Shown here: positions 1 to 7,237 of the stretch, in pieces
Layout: every line of letters starts with the position of its first letter
Position numbering within the stretch: the first letter of the stretch is position 1
NCBI GenBank assembly: GCA_964496905.1
Contig: CAZCAQ010000011.1
Coordinates: 1 to 28,026 of the forward strand
Length of the DNA: 28,026 nt
Source of the DNA: CAZCAQ01 sp964496905
GTDB lineage: Bacteria > Patescibacteriota > WWE3 > UBA101185 > UBA10185
Direction: 5' to 3'
Made by a program: the position numbers and the translations under genes
Notes under the pieces: generated by a model
Databases searched by the model: none
What the model was told of the DNA's origin: nothing
What the model saw: the letters and a program-made list of their open reading frames with translations, nothing else

Positions 1-251
1 GAACCACCCATTTTTTTCTTACCTCCACGAACGCCATCCTCAGCACGATACATTTTTTTAGCCCTATAATCTACAAGTGTAGCCAAATTGTGATCAGAAA
101 TGGCAAACACACTACCACCTTTTCCGCCATTACCACCGTCAGGACCACCTTTAGGGATATATTTTTCACGCCTAAACGAAACAGCGCCATCGCCACCGTT
201 TCCTGCTTTAACTTTTATTAGTGCTGTGTCTATTAAGCTATATTGCTGCAT
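1..251 (-). CDS. obg: Obg/CgtA GTPase, N-terminal part
   Basis: Only the first 83 codons lie in the window; the gene runs off the left edge. The translated start (MQQYSLIDTALIKVKAGNGG) and the following glycine-rich stretch with FRREKYIPKGGPDGGNGGKGG are the hallmark of the Obg fold, the N-terminal domain of the ribosome-associated GTPase family that acts in large-subunit assembly and stress control. The GTPase domain is outside the window, so its integrity cannot be judged. The ATG is preceded by AAAGGAAA at a normal Shine-Dalgarno distance. It lies 18 bases downstream of the LysM/M23 gene, as the third gene of a probable rho-M23-obg transcript. Confidence 0.92.
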   Translation of the reverse strand, partial: MQQYSLIDTALIKVKAGNGGDGAVSFRREKYIPKGGPDGGNGGKGGSVFAISDHNLATLVDYRAKKMYRAEDGVRGGKKKMGG

Positions 252-269
252 ATAATTTCCTTTACGTAC

Positions 270-1562
270 TTACTGAGTATATTGAAGCGGATTCTGCGCA
301 CTTCCATTAACCTTAACAATAAAGTGAACATGGGGCCCTGTTGAACGCCCTGTATTGCCCATAAAACCTATTACTTCGCCTCTCCCTACTCGTTGGCCAT
401 ATCCTACATCAATACTGGACATATGACCATAAACTGTCGAAATACCATTTTGATGATCCACTTCAACATGCAAACCTAATCCCCATGGATCCCAACCAGC
501 ACGTGTTACAACACCTTCGGTACATGCATAAATTGGAGGCATTGCTTGTCCCCAAGGAGTAGCTATATCAAGACCGTTGTGGTACCAAGAAAAATACTGC
601 GAAATAAGCCTTGAGGCTGTTGGCCAAACGCAATAACCATTTCCAACAGCAGGAGCAGGGACAACAGGGCTAAAGACCGGTATCGTAGGCAAAGTTGGTA
701 CATAAACAGGTTGAGGAACTTTGGCATCCGGAATAACAAGTTCAGTACCTGCAGCCAAATTAGAAGTATTTAAAATGTAGTTAAAATCTGCTACCGCCTG
801 CTGAGGAACGTCATATTTTGTCGCAATTGAAGCTAATGTGTCACCCTCTTTTACAGTGTGAATTAACCCAGATACTGGTGGAATTGAAAGTTCTTTTCCA
901 ACTGCCAAAATAGAATTGTCAGTTAAGTTATTAACATACTTAATTGCGTCTGTAGAGATTTTAAACTGCTGTCCAATTGATGACAAAGTATCCCCCGGCC
1001 TAACTGAATAAGTAGTGTATGTAGTCCTTTTACGGCTCTCAGGTACCAACGTGGCAGCTAATTCTCTTTGAGGAATAATATCGCTTGTTGAAACCAAATA
1101 GTCACTAGGAACAGTTTGGCTGTTTACCAAGCTTGAGCTATTAAAAAGCTTACCTATTGTAAAAACTAAAAATGCCGTTGTAAAAACTACCAAATTAACA
1201 ACCGGCCTGCCTAGCTTTCCTCTTGACCAAATAAGCTTTTGAATACTTTTTTCCTTAATTTTCTTAAGAAGTCGGCCTAAATTAACAAAAAGCCTACGAA
1301 CGCCTAAAAATAAGTCTTTTATTTTTTTGCCAATGTATTTAAATAGTGCTCCAAAAAAACCTGTAATTGGCCTAATAAATGTGTCGGATTTACGACCATT
1401 ATCAAAGCCATAGCCTTTAAAACTCAATTGCGTGGATCTTTGTGATTTTGAATTGCGAAGCGTGTGAATTAAACTGCTTCCAAAAAGGCCTTGAGAGGTC
1501 TTTTGTCGTTCCCTTGTCTCTCGTTTCCGAGATAATTTTGGCAAAAACCTCTTAGGTTTCAT
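270..1562 (-). CDS. Membrane-anchored LysM/M23 cell-wall endopeptidase
   Basis: This 430-residue protein probably cuts peptide cross-links in peptidoglycan. Order of parts: a basic cytoplasmic N-terminus of about 115 residues; one membrane segment at about 121-140; two LysM peptidoglycan-binding repeats at about 183-230 and 234-280, each with the xGDTLxSI motif; a proline-rich linker; and an M23 (lytic-type) zinc peptidase domain from about 325. The zinc-site motifs are complete: H328-x3-D332, H380 in YGHMS, and H411-V-H413. The intact residues suggest an active enzyme rather than an EnvC-like activator. The long basic tail before the membrane segment is unusual for the family. It starts 6 bases after the rho stop, so translation is probably coupled. 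No clear Shine-Dalgarno is seen. Confidence 0.93.
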   Translation of the reverse strand: MKPKRFLPKLSRKRETRERQKTSQGLFGSSLIHTLRNSKSQRSTQLSFKGYGFDNGRKSDTFIRPITGFFGALFKYIGKKIKDLFLGVRRLFVNLGRLLKKIKEKSIQKLIWSRGKLGRPVVNLVVFTTAFLVFTIGKLFNSSSLVNSQTVPSDYLVSTSDIIPQRELAATLVPESRKRTTYTTYSVRPGDTLSSIGQQFKISTDAIKYVNNLTDNSILAVGKELSIPPVSGLIHTVKEGDTLASIATKYDVPQQAVADFNYILNTSNLAAGTELVIPDAKVPQPVYVPTLPTIPVFSPVVPAPAVGNGYCVWPTASRLISQYFSWYHNGLDIATPWGQAMPPIYACTEGVVTRAGWDPWGLGLHVEVDHQNGISTVYGHMSSIDVGYGQRVGRGEVIGFMGNTGRSTGPHVHFIVKVNGSAQNPLQYTQ

Positions 1563-1568
1563 AAAGTG

Positions 1569-2819
1569 TTAAACGCCTTTATGTAGAGTTTCAAGAAAGT
1601 CCTCGTTGGATTTAGTCTTTTTGAGCCTTTCTAAAACCAGCTCAGTGCTTTCTTTTTCCTCCAAAAGGTCGATCATTCTGCGTAATTTTACGACAGATTC
1701 TAATGTCTTTTTGTCATATAAAAGTTCTTCGTGTCTTGTACCACTAGCTTTAATATCGATAGATGGAAAAATTCTTCGTTCAGCAAGTTCGCGGGCAAGT
1801 CTTAGTTCCATGTTACCCGTTCCTTTAAATTCTTCAAAAATGACGTCGTCCATTTTAGAACCAGTTTCAACAAGTGACGTAGCAATTATGGTTAAACTTC
1901 CACCTTCTTCAAAGTTACGGGCAGCACCAAAAAAGTGCTTAGGAGGATACAACGCCGAAGGGTCAAAACCTCCAGATAAAGTTCTACCAGAAGGAGGAAC
2001 AGCCAAGTTATAAGCACGCGCAAGTCTTGTTAAAGAATCCATTAAAATTATGACATCCTTACCCTTTTCAGCTATTCTCTTAGCACGTTCAAGTGCAATT
2101 TCTGCTGCCCTTGTTTGAGCTTCGGCTTGTTCGTCAAAGTTTGAAGAATAAATTTCGCCTTTTACGTTTCGAGCCATGTGCGTTACTTCTTCAGGCCTTT
2201 CACCAATTAACACAACCATTAAGTGCATCTCGGGGTAATTTGTCGTAATTCCTGTCGCTATATCTTGCAAAAGCCAAGTTTTACCAGCTTTTGGAGGCGC
2301 AACTATCATCGCCCTTTGCCCTTTTCCAATAGGAGCAAATAAGTCGATAATTCTTGTGGAAATTACATCGGGAGTGGTTTCTAAGTGTAGCCATTCGTTA
2401 GGAAAAATAGGCGTCATTTTTGAAAAAAGTGGGCGTTTTCTTGCTGTTTCAGGATCCATGCCATCAATTTTTTCTATTTTAAGCATTGAAAGGTATCGCT
2501 CATTTTCATGAGGTGGCCTTGCAAATCCATCTATTTGATCCCCCATTCGCAAGCCTAAGCTTTTTATTTGTGAAGGGCTTACATATACATCTCTTGGTAA
2601 ATTGTCATCTGCTTGCTCTTTTTGTCTTAAAACGCCGTAATCAGGCAAAATTTCTAAAACACCAGAAACAGCAATTGTGTCGCCATTAAACGATTCCTGC
2701 ATCATTCTTTGGTTTTGACCTGTATTTGAATTTTGACCATACGATCTTTGCGAACCGTTAGTGTAGCCTCTGGAAATAGAACTTGTTGAATTTGAGTTAT
2801 TATTTGTTTTTATTGTCAT
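1569..2819 (-). CDS. rho: Transcription termination factor Rho
   Basis: Rho is a hexameric RNA-dependent ATPase that ends transcription. The 416-residue protein shows the cold-shock-like RNA-binding domain (about 47-115, with DVYVSPSQIKSLGLRMGDQI and RPPHENERY), the Walker A loop APPKAGKT (174-181), Walker B VIILMDSLTR (about 256-265), and the Q- and R-loop regions (SGGFDPSAL near 282 and FKGTGNMEL near 331). The helical Rho_N domain found at the start of the E. coli protein is absent. In its place are about 45 residues rich in Asn, Ser and Gln that look disordered. First gene of the probable rho-M23-obg unit; no convincing promoter was found upstream. Confidence 0.97.
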   Translation of the reverse strand: MTIKTNNNSNSTSSISRGYTNGSQRSYGQNSNTGQNQRMMQESFNGDTIAVSGVLEILPDYGVLRQKEQADDNLPRDVYVSPSQIKSLGLRMGDQIDGFARPPHENERYLSMLKIEKIDGMDPETARKRPLFSKMTPIFPNEWLHLETTPDVISTRIIDLFAPIGKGQRAMIVAPPKAGKTWLLQDIATGITTNYPEMHLMVVLIGERPEEVTHMARNVKGEIYSSNFDEQAEAQTRAAEIALERAKRIAEKGKDVIILMDSLTRLARAYNLAVPPSGRTLSGGFDPSALYPPKHFFGAARNFEEGGSLTIIATSLVETGSKMDDVIFEEFKGTGNMELRLARELAERRIFPSIDIKASGTRHEELLYDKKTLESVVKLRRMIDLLEEKESTELVLERLKKTKSNEDFLETLHKGV

Positions 2820-2909
2820 AAATTGTGAAAAATGAAATTAATAAATATTGAATATGTCACTGCTACCTAGCCGTGATTTCTTCACTACGTGCAATTAAAT
2901 CTTAAAGTC

Positions 2910-2940
2910 GGGAGATAGCCACTGCCCCGAGCTACCTCCC
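2910..2940 (-). terminator. Possible terminator hairpin after the sortase gene
   Basis: GGGAG-A-TAGC (2910-2919) pairs with GCTA-C-CTCCC (2931-2940), a nine-pair stem with one mismatch and an 11-base loop. It lies 17 bases past the sortase stop in the direction of transcription. The following T-tract is weak (CGACTTTAAGATTT), so termination is only plausible; it could also be a leader structure for rho. Confidence 0.4.
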
Positions 2941-2957
2941 AGCTCTAAGTGTCAATA

Positions 2958-3611
2958 TCATGAAGAGTCTTTTGCCTGCCTTTTATCTTCTATTTCAGCC
3001 TTAATTATTAACCTTTCATCATAAGTTCCGGCAATTGGATTCCAAAAACCGCCACATGTAATTAAAGTTAATGTTCGTCCAGAATGCTTATTTAACTTGT
3101 CCAGTCGATCTGTATCGGAAATGGAAACGTGAATAAGTTCTTTAACAACATAAGTATGCTCTATTCCAAACTCGTCAGCAACTACAACTTTATCACTAAC
3201 CTTTAAATTTTTCAAATTCCAAAATGCAGCGGCACCGCCAAAGCTGGTATCATAATGCCCATCAATTATTATATTCCCTTTATGTCCCGGAAAAGCACTT
3301 TTATTGTACCAGCCAGCTTTAGACCAGTCTGCTGGCGCTTCTAATGCTCCATCTGCTGTTAAGCCAACTTCAATAACTTCAACGTCAATGCCTTGGGAAG
3401 GAGCTCTTAATCTTACTGGAACTGCTTCAACAGGCTCTAAATAGTCTAAGAATGGTGATGGATAATCTTTATTTGAACTTTGAGCACTTTTTACTGTGGC
3501 TACCTTTTTTTCTTTTTCTGGAGAAATGTTTAAAGTTAACAGAACGAACAATAAAATGCCGGGGACGACAAGAAGTGTAGATTTTAAGATAATTTTGAGT
3601 GCTGAATTCAT
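2958..3611 (-). CDS. Sortase (class E/F-like transpeptidase)
   Basis: Sortases cut LPxTG-type signals on secreted proteins and attach them to the cell surface. The 217-residue protein has an N-terminal membrane anchor (about 5-28) followed by the sortase beta-barrel. The catalytic residues are visible: H119 in IIIDGHYD, C186 in the TLxTC motif (TLTLITC), and R200 in DERLII. The compact size and the single N-terminal anchor fit the class E/F group, though the class is an inference. The next gene upstream encodes an LPATG protein, the obvious substrate. A terminator lies between the two genes, so they are probably separate transcripts. AAAGG sits about 7 bases before the ATG. Confidence 0.94.
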   Translation of the reverse strand: MNSALKIILKSTLLVVPGILLFVLLTLNISPEKEKKVATVKSAQSSNKDYPSPFLDYLEPVEAVPVRLRAPSQGIDVEVIEVGLTADGALEAPADWSKAGWYNKSAFPGHKGNIIIDGHYDTSFGGAAAFWNLKNLKVSDKVVVADEFGIEHTYVVKELIHVSISDTDRLDKLNKHSGRTLTLITCGGFWNPIAGTYDERLIIKAEIEDKRQAKDSS

Positions 3612-3685
3612 ATTGGCCTTTGCTTAAGAATAAAATAGATGAGCCGCGTAAGCACTAAGGCAAACCCAGCCCATCTACTCTACTC

Positions 3686-3712
3686 TAAAACAAGCCCGGT
3701 GGTTAACCGGGC
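3686..3712 (-). terminator. Intrinsic terminator of the LPATG protein gene
   Basis: GCCCGGT (3694-3700) and ACCGGGC (3706-3712) form a perfect 7-bp stem with a 5-base loop. Read on the minus strand it is followed directly by TTGTTTTA. It begins 11 bases after the stop codon of the upstream gene, so that gene is probably monocistronic. Confidence 0.82.
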
Positions 3713-3723
3713 GAGTTAATTAA

Positions 3724-4353
3724 TTAATTTCTTTTTTTAAGGTATAAGCCTAAGCCAGATATAGCTGAACCTAGTCCTGCAAATACAACGGCTGTTGAGC
3801 CTGTTGCAGGTAATTCTTCTATTTCTGAGTCACCGTAACAAACTGTAGCTGTATCAGAAGCCTTTTTATCGTCATCTTGTTTTACAGTTACTTTGTTAAC
3901 GACACACTTTTCAAAGCTATCTTCTCTATCAAACTCATCATCGTAAACTTTGGCCTTAAATCTAAAGGTTTTAGATTCACCAGCTTCAAGTTCGTCATAA
4001 TGCTTTGAGGTATCTCCTTCGACTTTCTTTAATTCGTCAGGAAGACTATCCTTTACGTCAACATCTTTAATGTCATCGCCTTCGTTTTTGACCTTGATTT
4101 TGAACTCTACAATGTCACCTTTTTCAATGCCGGTAACCTTGTCTTTAAAGCCCTCATCATTGTCTAGGCTGTCCTTGTACTTTCTTACCTGTTTTGAGAC
4201 CTCTAGGTCCTCTTCACGCTCACAAGTTTCACCGCCACCATAGTTTGGTTCGCAGTCTTCAGCATGTGCGTCAGGAATGGTTATTACAGCCAAGAAAAAG
4301 GCTATAACAACAGCAAAAAGCACCATATTTAGTTTATACAACTTTTTATTCAT
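3724..4353 (-). CDS. Secreted, LPATG-anchored DUF11-like surface protein
   Basis: This 209-residue protein has the full set of sortase-substrate parts. A signal peptide (hydrophobic 8-26) has a likely cut after AHA (31). A very acidic and lysine-rich middle domain contains a DUF11-like repeat (about 48-130, with VEFKIKVKNEGDDIKDVDVKD). At the C-terminus are LPATG (181-185), a hydrophobic segment (187-205) and a KKRN tail. Four cysteines remain in the mature part (34, 44, 150, 172) and could form disulfides. It is most likely covalently attached to the envelope by the sortase encoded just downstream. DUF11 domains occur in surface and adhesin-like proteins, but no specific role can be read here. 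It has its own promoter, a structured leader and a terminator. No Shine-Dalgarno is seen before the ATG. Confidence 0.9.
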   Translation of the reverse strand: MNKKLYKLNMVLFAVVIAFFLAVITIPDAHAEDCEPNYGGGETCEREEDLEVSKQVRKYKDSLDNDEGFKDKVTGIEKGDIVEFKIKVKNEGDDIKDVDVKDSLPDELKKVEGDTSKHYDELEAGESKTFRFKAKVYDDEFDREDSFEKCVVNKVTVKQDDDKKASDTATVCYGDSEIEELPATGSTAVVFAGLGSAISGLGLYLKKRN

Positions 4354-4383
4354 ATATTTTTTTGTTTGGCAGGGATAAAAGCA

Positions 4384-4467
4384 GGCCTAGAACAGGCCAA
4401 TTAAGTAAGCATACTACTGATTTAGCCAGTAGCTTCTTTAAACTTCGTGCTAAAAGAGTTGCACGAA
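4384..4467 (-). promoter_or_regulatory. Structured leader of the LPATG gene: three hairpins
   Basis: Between the predicted transcription start near 4479 and the ATG at 4353 lie three perfect inverted repeats: TTCGTGC/GCACGAA (4444-4450 and 4461-4467), CTACTG/CAGTAG (4414-4419 and 4427-4432) and GGCCT/AGGCC (4384-4388 and 4394-4398). Together they fill most of the roughly 125-base leader. No known riboswitch is recognised. They may stabilise the mRNA or control translation. Confidence 0.45.
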
Positions 4468-4485
4468 TATCGTAAGAACAAGGGC

Positions 4486-4514
4486 ATTCTAACCTATAAC
4501 TAACGTCTTGTCAA
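4486..4514 (-). promoter_or_regulatory. Sigma-70-type promoter for the LPATG gene
   Basis: A perfect TTGACA (-35, 4514-4509), a 17-base spacer and TAGAAT (-10, 4491-4486) on the minus strand. It predicts a start near 4479, about 125 bases before the coding region. One of the best promoter matches in the window. Confidence 0.78.
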
Positions 4515-4578
4515 CAACTATAGGGTAAGTGCTTAGGGTATATTATAGGCCATAAACACCTGAGAGGCTGTTCAACCC

Positions 4579-4840
4579 TATAATCACCTAAACGCCCGTT
4601 AGAGCAAATTAAACTTTTAGCCGACACTAAAAGCAGGAAATTGCAATGGTTCAACGGCGGTCGCTTGTTAGTTTTTGCAAATGACCCTAACCTGTACCTC
4701 AGATCATGCTTCCCCTGTCCAGAAGCATGTACGGAATTATTCGTTCCTCGGAACGAAGCGTCCTGTGGCGCAAGTCACACCAAAAAGCGTTCTGCGGCTG
4801 TCGCACCGATGTCGCTCCTTGTGGAGCGCTTTTTGTTTAT
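4579..4840 (+). ncRNA. Candidate structured small RNA
   Basis: No convincing protein gene lies between 4515 and 4873, but the plus strand shows an orderly run of hairpins. TATAAT at 4579-4584 could serve as a -10 box (no good -35). Then come CTTTTAG/CTAAAAG (4614-4633), CATGCTTC/GAAGCATG (4705-4729), TTCGTTC/GAACGAA with a CTCG tetraloop (4740-4757), smaller stems near 4762-4777 and 4792-4804, and the intrinsic terminator at 4813-4836. The predicted transcript is about 250 nt. I compared it by eye with tmRNA, RNase P RNA and SRP RNA and saw none of their conserved motifs. A 6S-like RNA cannot be excluded. A short open frame from 4641 has no support. Confidence 0.38.
4782..4838. terminator. 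Bidirectional terminator
   Basis: CGCTCC (4813-4818), loop TTGT and GGAGCG (4823-4828) form a perfect stem followed by CTTTTTG on the plus strand. An outer pair, AAAAAGCG (4782-4789) with CGCTTTTT (4827-4834), gives a longer hairpin that ends in a T-tract on the minus strand as well. It would stop the S1-clpC-radA-yacL transcript, whose last stop codon is at 4874, and the candidate plus-strand RNA. Confidence 0.75.
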
Positions 4841-4873
4841 GTTAGTTTTTTTGAGGTTTTAGGGGTAACTTCT

Positions 4874-5857
4874 CTACTCTGTGACTTTACTAAAAATTAT
4901 TTTTCCAGCAGGAGACTGAATTAAGCGCGAAACTTCAACTTCTACAGTATCTCCTAAGCTGTTTATGCCATTTTCTACAACAATCATTGTCCCGTCAGGC
5001 AAATAAGCCACACCTTGATTTTTTTCTTTACCTTTTTGAAGAACTTTAACTTTTATTTTTTCTCCAGGAATGAGTTCGGTTTTTATTGCTTCTACAAGGT
5101 CGTTTAAGTTCAAAACCTTAATATTTTGAGCTTTTGCCACTTTATTAAGGTTAAAATCAAGAGTCATTAGCCGTAAATTAAGGTGCTTTGCAAAATTTAA
5201 CAGGCGTTTATCCACTTCGCGGGATTTTTCTTTGTCCGGAATGTCATACTTTACAATTCTGACTTTTATCGATTTTTTTAGTTCTTCCACGTTATCAAGG
5301 CCTCTTCTGCCCTTTTGGCGCTTTAAATCATCGGAATTATCAGATAAAAGATGTAATTCACTTAAAACGTCATTTAATATTAAGGCTGTAGTTGCAGGAA
5401 AAAACCCCGACTTTGATAAATTCACAATGCGGCCATCAATTAAGACTGATGTATCAATAAGTATGGAGTCTTCATATTTTTCGCTTAGTTTCTTTTTGGA
5501 AGATTTAACGCTCTCTTTTTGGCGTTTTCTACGTGCTGTTCGCATTCTTTGACTTTGTTGATCCCAAAAATCCCAAACTATGCTTGAAACTACTGATTTT
5601 AAAAAAGTTTCGAACCAGTTTTTAGATTTGGTCAAAATTATTGGAACTGTGTGAAAGCCAAAAACACCAAGGGCTGTGGCCATAAGCAGTTCACCCAAAA
5701 AACGTACGTTAAATAAGGGATACTGCTTAAAAATTAGTGTGTTGGAAATTATAAAGGTAAGCGTAAAAAAGCTAAGTCCAAGTATTAAACGCGCTATAAA
5801 ACCTTTTGTAAGTTTAAACTGAGTGTTCTTCTGTTGTGTTTTGACTTCTTCATTCAA
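4874..5857 (-). CDS. yacL: YacL-type membrane PIN/TRAM protein
   Basis: The 327-residue protein has two N-terminal membrane segments (about 20-43 and 54-76), a very basic linker (100-125), a PIN nuclease domain (about 130-255) and a C-terminal TRAM RNA-binding domain (about 262-325). PIN-type acidic residues are visible at D135, E167, D216 and D234. This domain order is that of Bacillus YacL, whose cellular role is poorly known; RNA binding or cleavage at the membrane is inferred. Family members usually have four membrane segments, so this one is shorter at the front. It lies 42 bases after radA, matching the Firmicutes clpC-radA-disA-yacL order without disA. The start is TTG with a weak GAG ahead; the next in-frame Met (59) would remove a membrane segment. 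Confidence 0.9.
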   Translation of the reverse strand: MNEEVKTQQKNTQFKLTKGFIARLILGLSFFTLTFIISNTLIFKQYPLFNVRFLGELLMATALGVFGFHTVPIILTKSKNWFETFLKSVVSSIVWDFWDQQSQRMRTARRKRQKESVKSSKKKLSEKYEDSILIDTSVLIDGRIVNLSKSGFFPATTALILNDVLSELHLLSDNSDDLKRQKGRRGLDNVEELKKSIKVRIVKYDIPDKEKSREVDKRLLNFAKHLNLRLMTLDFNLNKVAKAQNIKVLNLNDLVEAIKTELIPGEKIKVKVLQKGKEKNQGVAYLPDGTMIVVENGINSLGDTVEVEVSRLIQSPAGKIIFSKVTE

Positions 5858-5899
5858 AATCAGCTCGTGTGGCGAGACGCAAAGTGTGCAGTTTAGCGG

Positions 5900-7237
5900 C
5901 TAGCTCTTTAGTAATTTTTTAATAGCTTGGTCAACAGTTTTTGCTGTATCCGAGCTTATTATATCACTAAATCCTAGCTTTTTAGCTTCTTTTTTACGAG
6001 CTTCTTGATAAGTTACTTTTTTAATCTCTCCCGAAAGTCCGCATTCACCAAAAGCTGCTGTTTGAGCAGATAATGGAATATTTTTAAGCGATGATGCAAT
6101 TGCCAAGCATACAGCTAAATCAGATGAATACTCCGTAATTTTAAAACCACCGGCTACGCTTATATATACATCATGAGATGAAAGCTGCTTTAGGCCGCAT
6201 CGTTTTTCTAAAATGGCTAAAAGTACGTTAAGTCTATTTACATTAAGTCCACTAGTAGTTCTTCTAGGGTATCCAAAGGCCGTAGGAGTGGTAAGAGCCT
6301 GTATTTCAAACAAGATTGGACGTGAACCTTCCATGATAACTGAAATGCAACTACCTGACGCTTGATCTAGCCTTTCTGATAAAAAGATTTCTGACGGATT
6401 TGCAACTTCTCTAATGCCATCCTGCCCCATTTCAAAAACTCCTATTTCTGAAACGGACCCAAAGCGATTTTTGTGCGCCTTTAAAATGCGGAAAAGGTGT
6501 TGAAAGTCACCTTCTAGGTATAAAACGGTATCAACCATGTGTTCCAAAACTTTAGGGCCAGCAATATTACCTTCTTTTGTTACATGCCCAACTAAAATTG
6601 TTGGAATAGAAAGTGCTTTAGCCAGTTGAATAATTTTTCCTGATGCTTCCCTAATTTGACCAACGGAGCCAGCAAGTCCCAGCAAATCGGGTGTATAAAT
6701 TGTTTGAATAGAGTCTATGACAATTAAGTCGTATGCCTCCCCGTTTTGGGCACTACTTTGAACAAGCCCAATAATTATGTCAATGTTTGTCTCAGAAATG
6801 ACGAATAAATTTTCACCTGAGTAACCCATTCTATTTGACCTAATTTTTATTTGAGAAAAACTTTCCTCACCACTTACATAAAGGATTTTTTTGCCTGTCA
6901 TAGTTTTGGCGATTTGAGTAAGCAACGTACTCTTACCTATTCCCGGATCACCTGAAAGTAAAATGACTTGACCAGGGACAAAACCACCCCCAAGCACACG
7001 GTCGAACTCAACTATGCCTGAAGACCCTCGTTGTACTTCATCAGACCTTACTTGAGACAATTGCTTTACCATAAGCTTTTCCAAGCCCGGTGAGTAACTT
7101 TTGGTATCTTTATTTGAGGGGGAAACTACGCTTTCTACGAGTGTGTTCCATTCTCCGCAGCTAGTACACTGCCCGCTCCAAGTTAAATACTGAGCGCCAC
7201 AGTTTTGGCAAACATACATTGTTTTGGCTTTTTTCAT
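5900..7237 (-). CDS. radA: DNA repair protein RadA
   Basis: RadA (Sms) is a RecA-like, hexameric motor that drives branch migration in recombination repair. The 445-residue protein is full length. It has a four-cysteine zinc finger (C10, C13, C24, C27), Walker A GDPGIGKST (96-104), Walker B LIVIDSIQ (about 171-178), the family-specific KNRFG motif (256-260) and a Lon-protease-like C-terminal domain (from about 275). Its ATG overlaps the clpC stop by four bases (ATGA), indicating translational coupling. Nothing in the sequence looks degraded. Confidence 0.97.
   Translation of the reverse strand: MKKAKTMYVCQNCGAQYLTWSGQCTSCGEWNTLVESVVSPSNKDTKSYSPGLEKLMVKQLSQVRSDEVQRGSSGIVEFDRVLGGGFVPGQVILLSGDPGIGKSTLLTQIAKTMTGKKILYVSGEESFSQIKIRSNRMGYSGENLFVISETNIDIIIGLVQSSAQNGEAYDLIVIDSIQTIYTPDLLGLAGSVGQIREASGKIIQLAKALSIPTILVGHVTKEGNIAGPKVLEHMVDTVLYLEGDFQHLFRILKAHKNRFGSVSEIGVFEMGQDGIREVANPSEIFLSERLDQASGSCISVIMEGSRPILFEIQALTTPTAFGYPRRTTSGLNVNRLNVLLAILEKRCGLKQLSSHDVYISVAGGFKITEYSSDLAVCLAIASSLKNIPLSAQTAAFGECGLSGEIKKVTYQEARKKEAKKLGFSDIISSDTAKTVDQAIKKLLKS

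Noticed and set aside
4579..4840. tmRNA, RNase P RNA or SRP RNA
   Set aside because: A short GCAAATGACC stretch recalls a tmRNA tag, but there is no tRNA-like acceptor end, and no RNase P or SRP core motif is visible.
4641..4924. Overlapping plus-strand open frames of 72-73 codons
   Set aside because: They overlap each other, have no ribosome site, run through the hairpins and terminator, and the second runs into yacL. Treated as non-coding.
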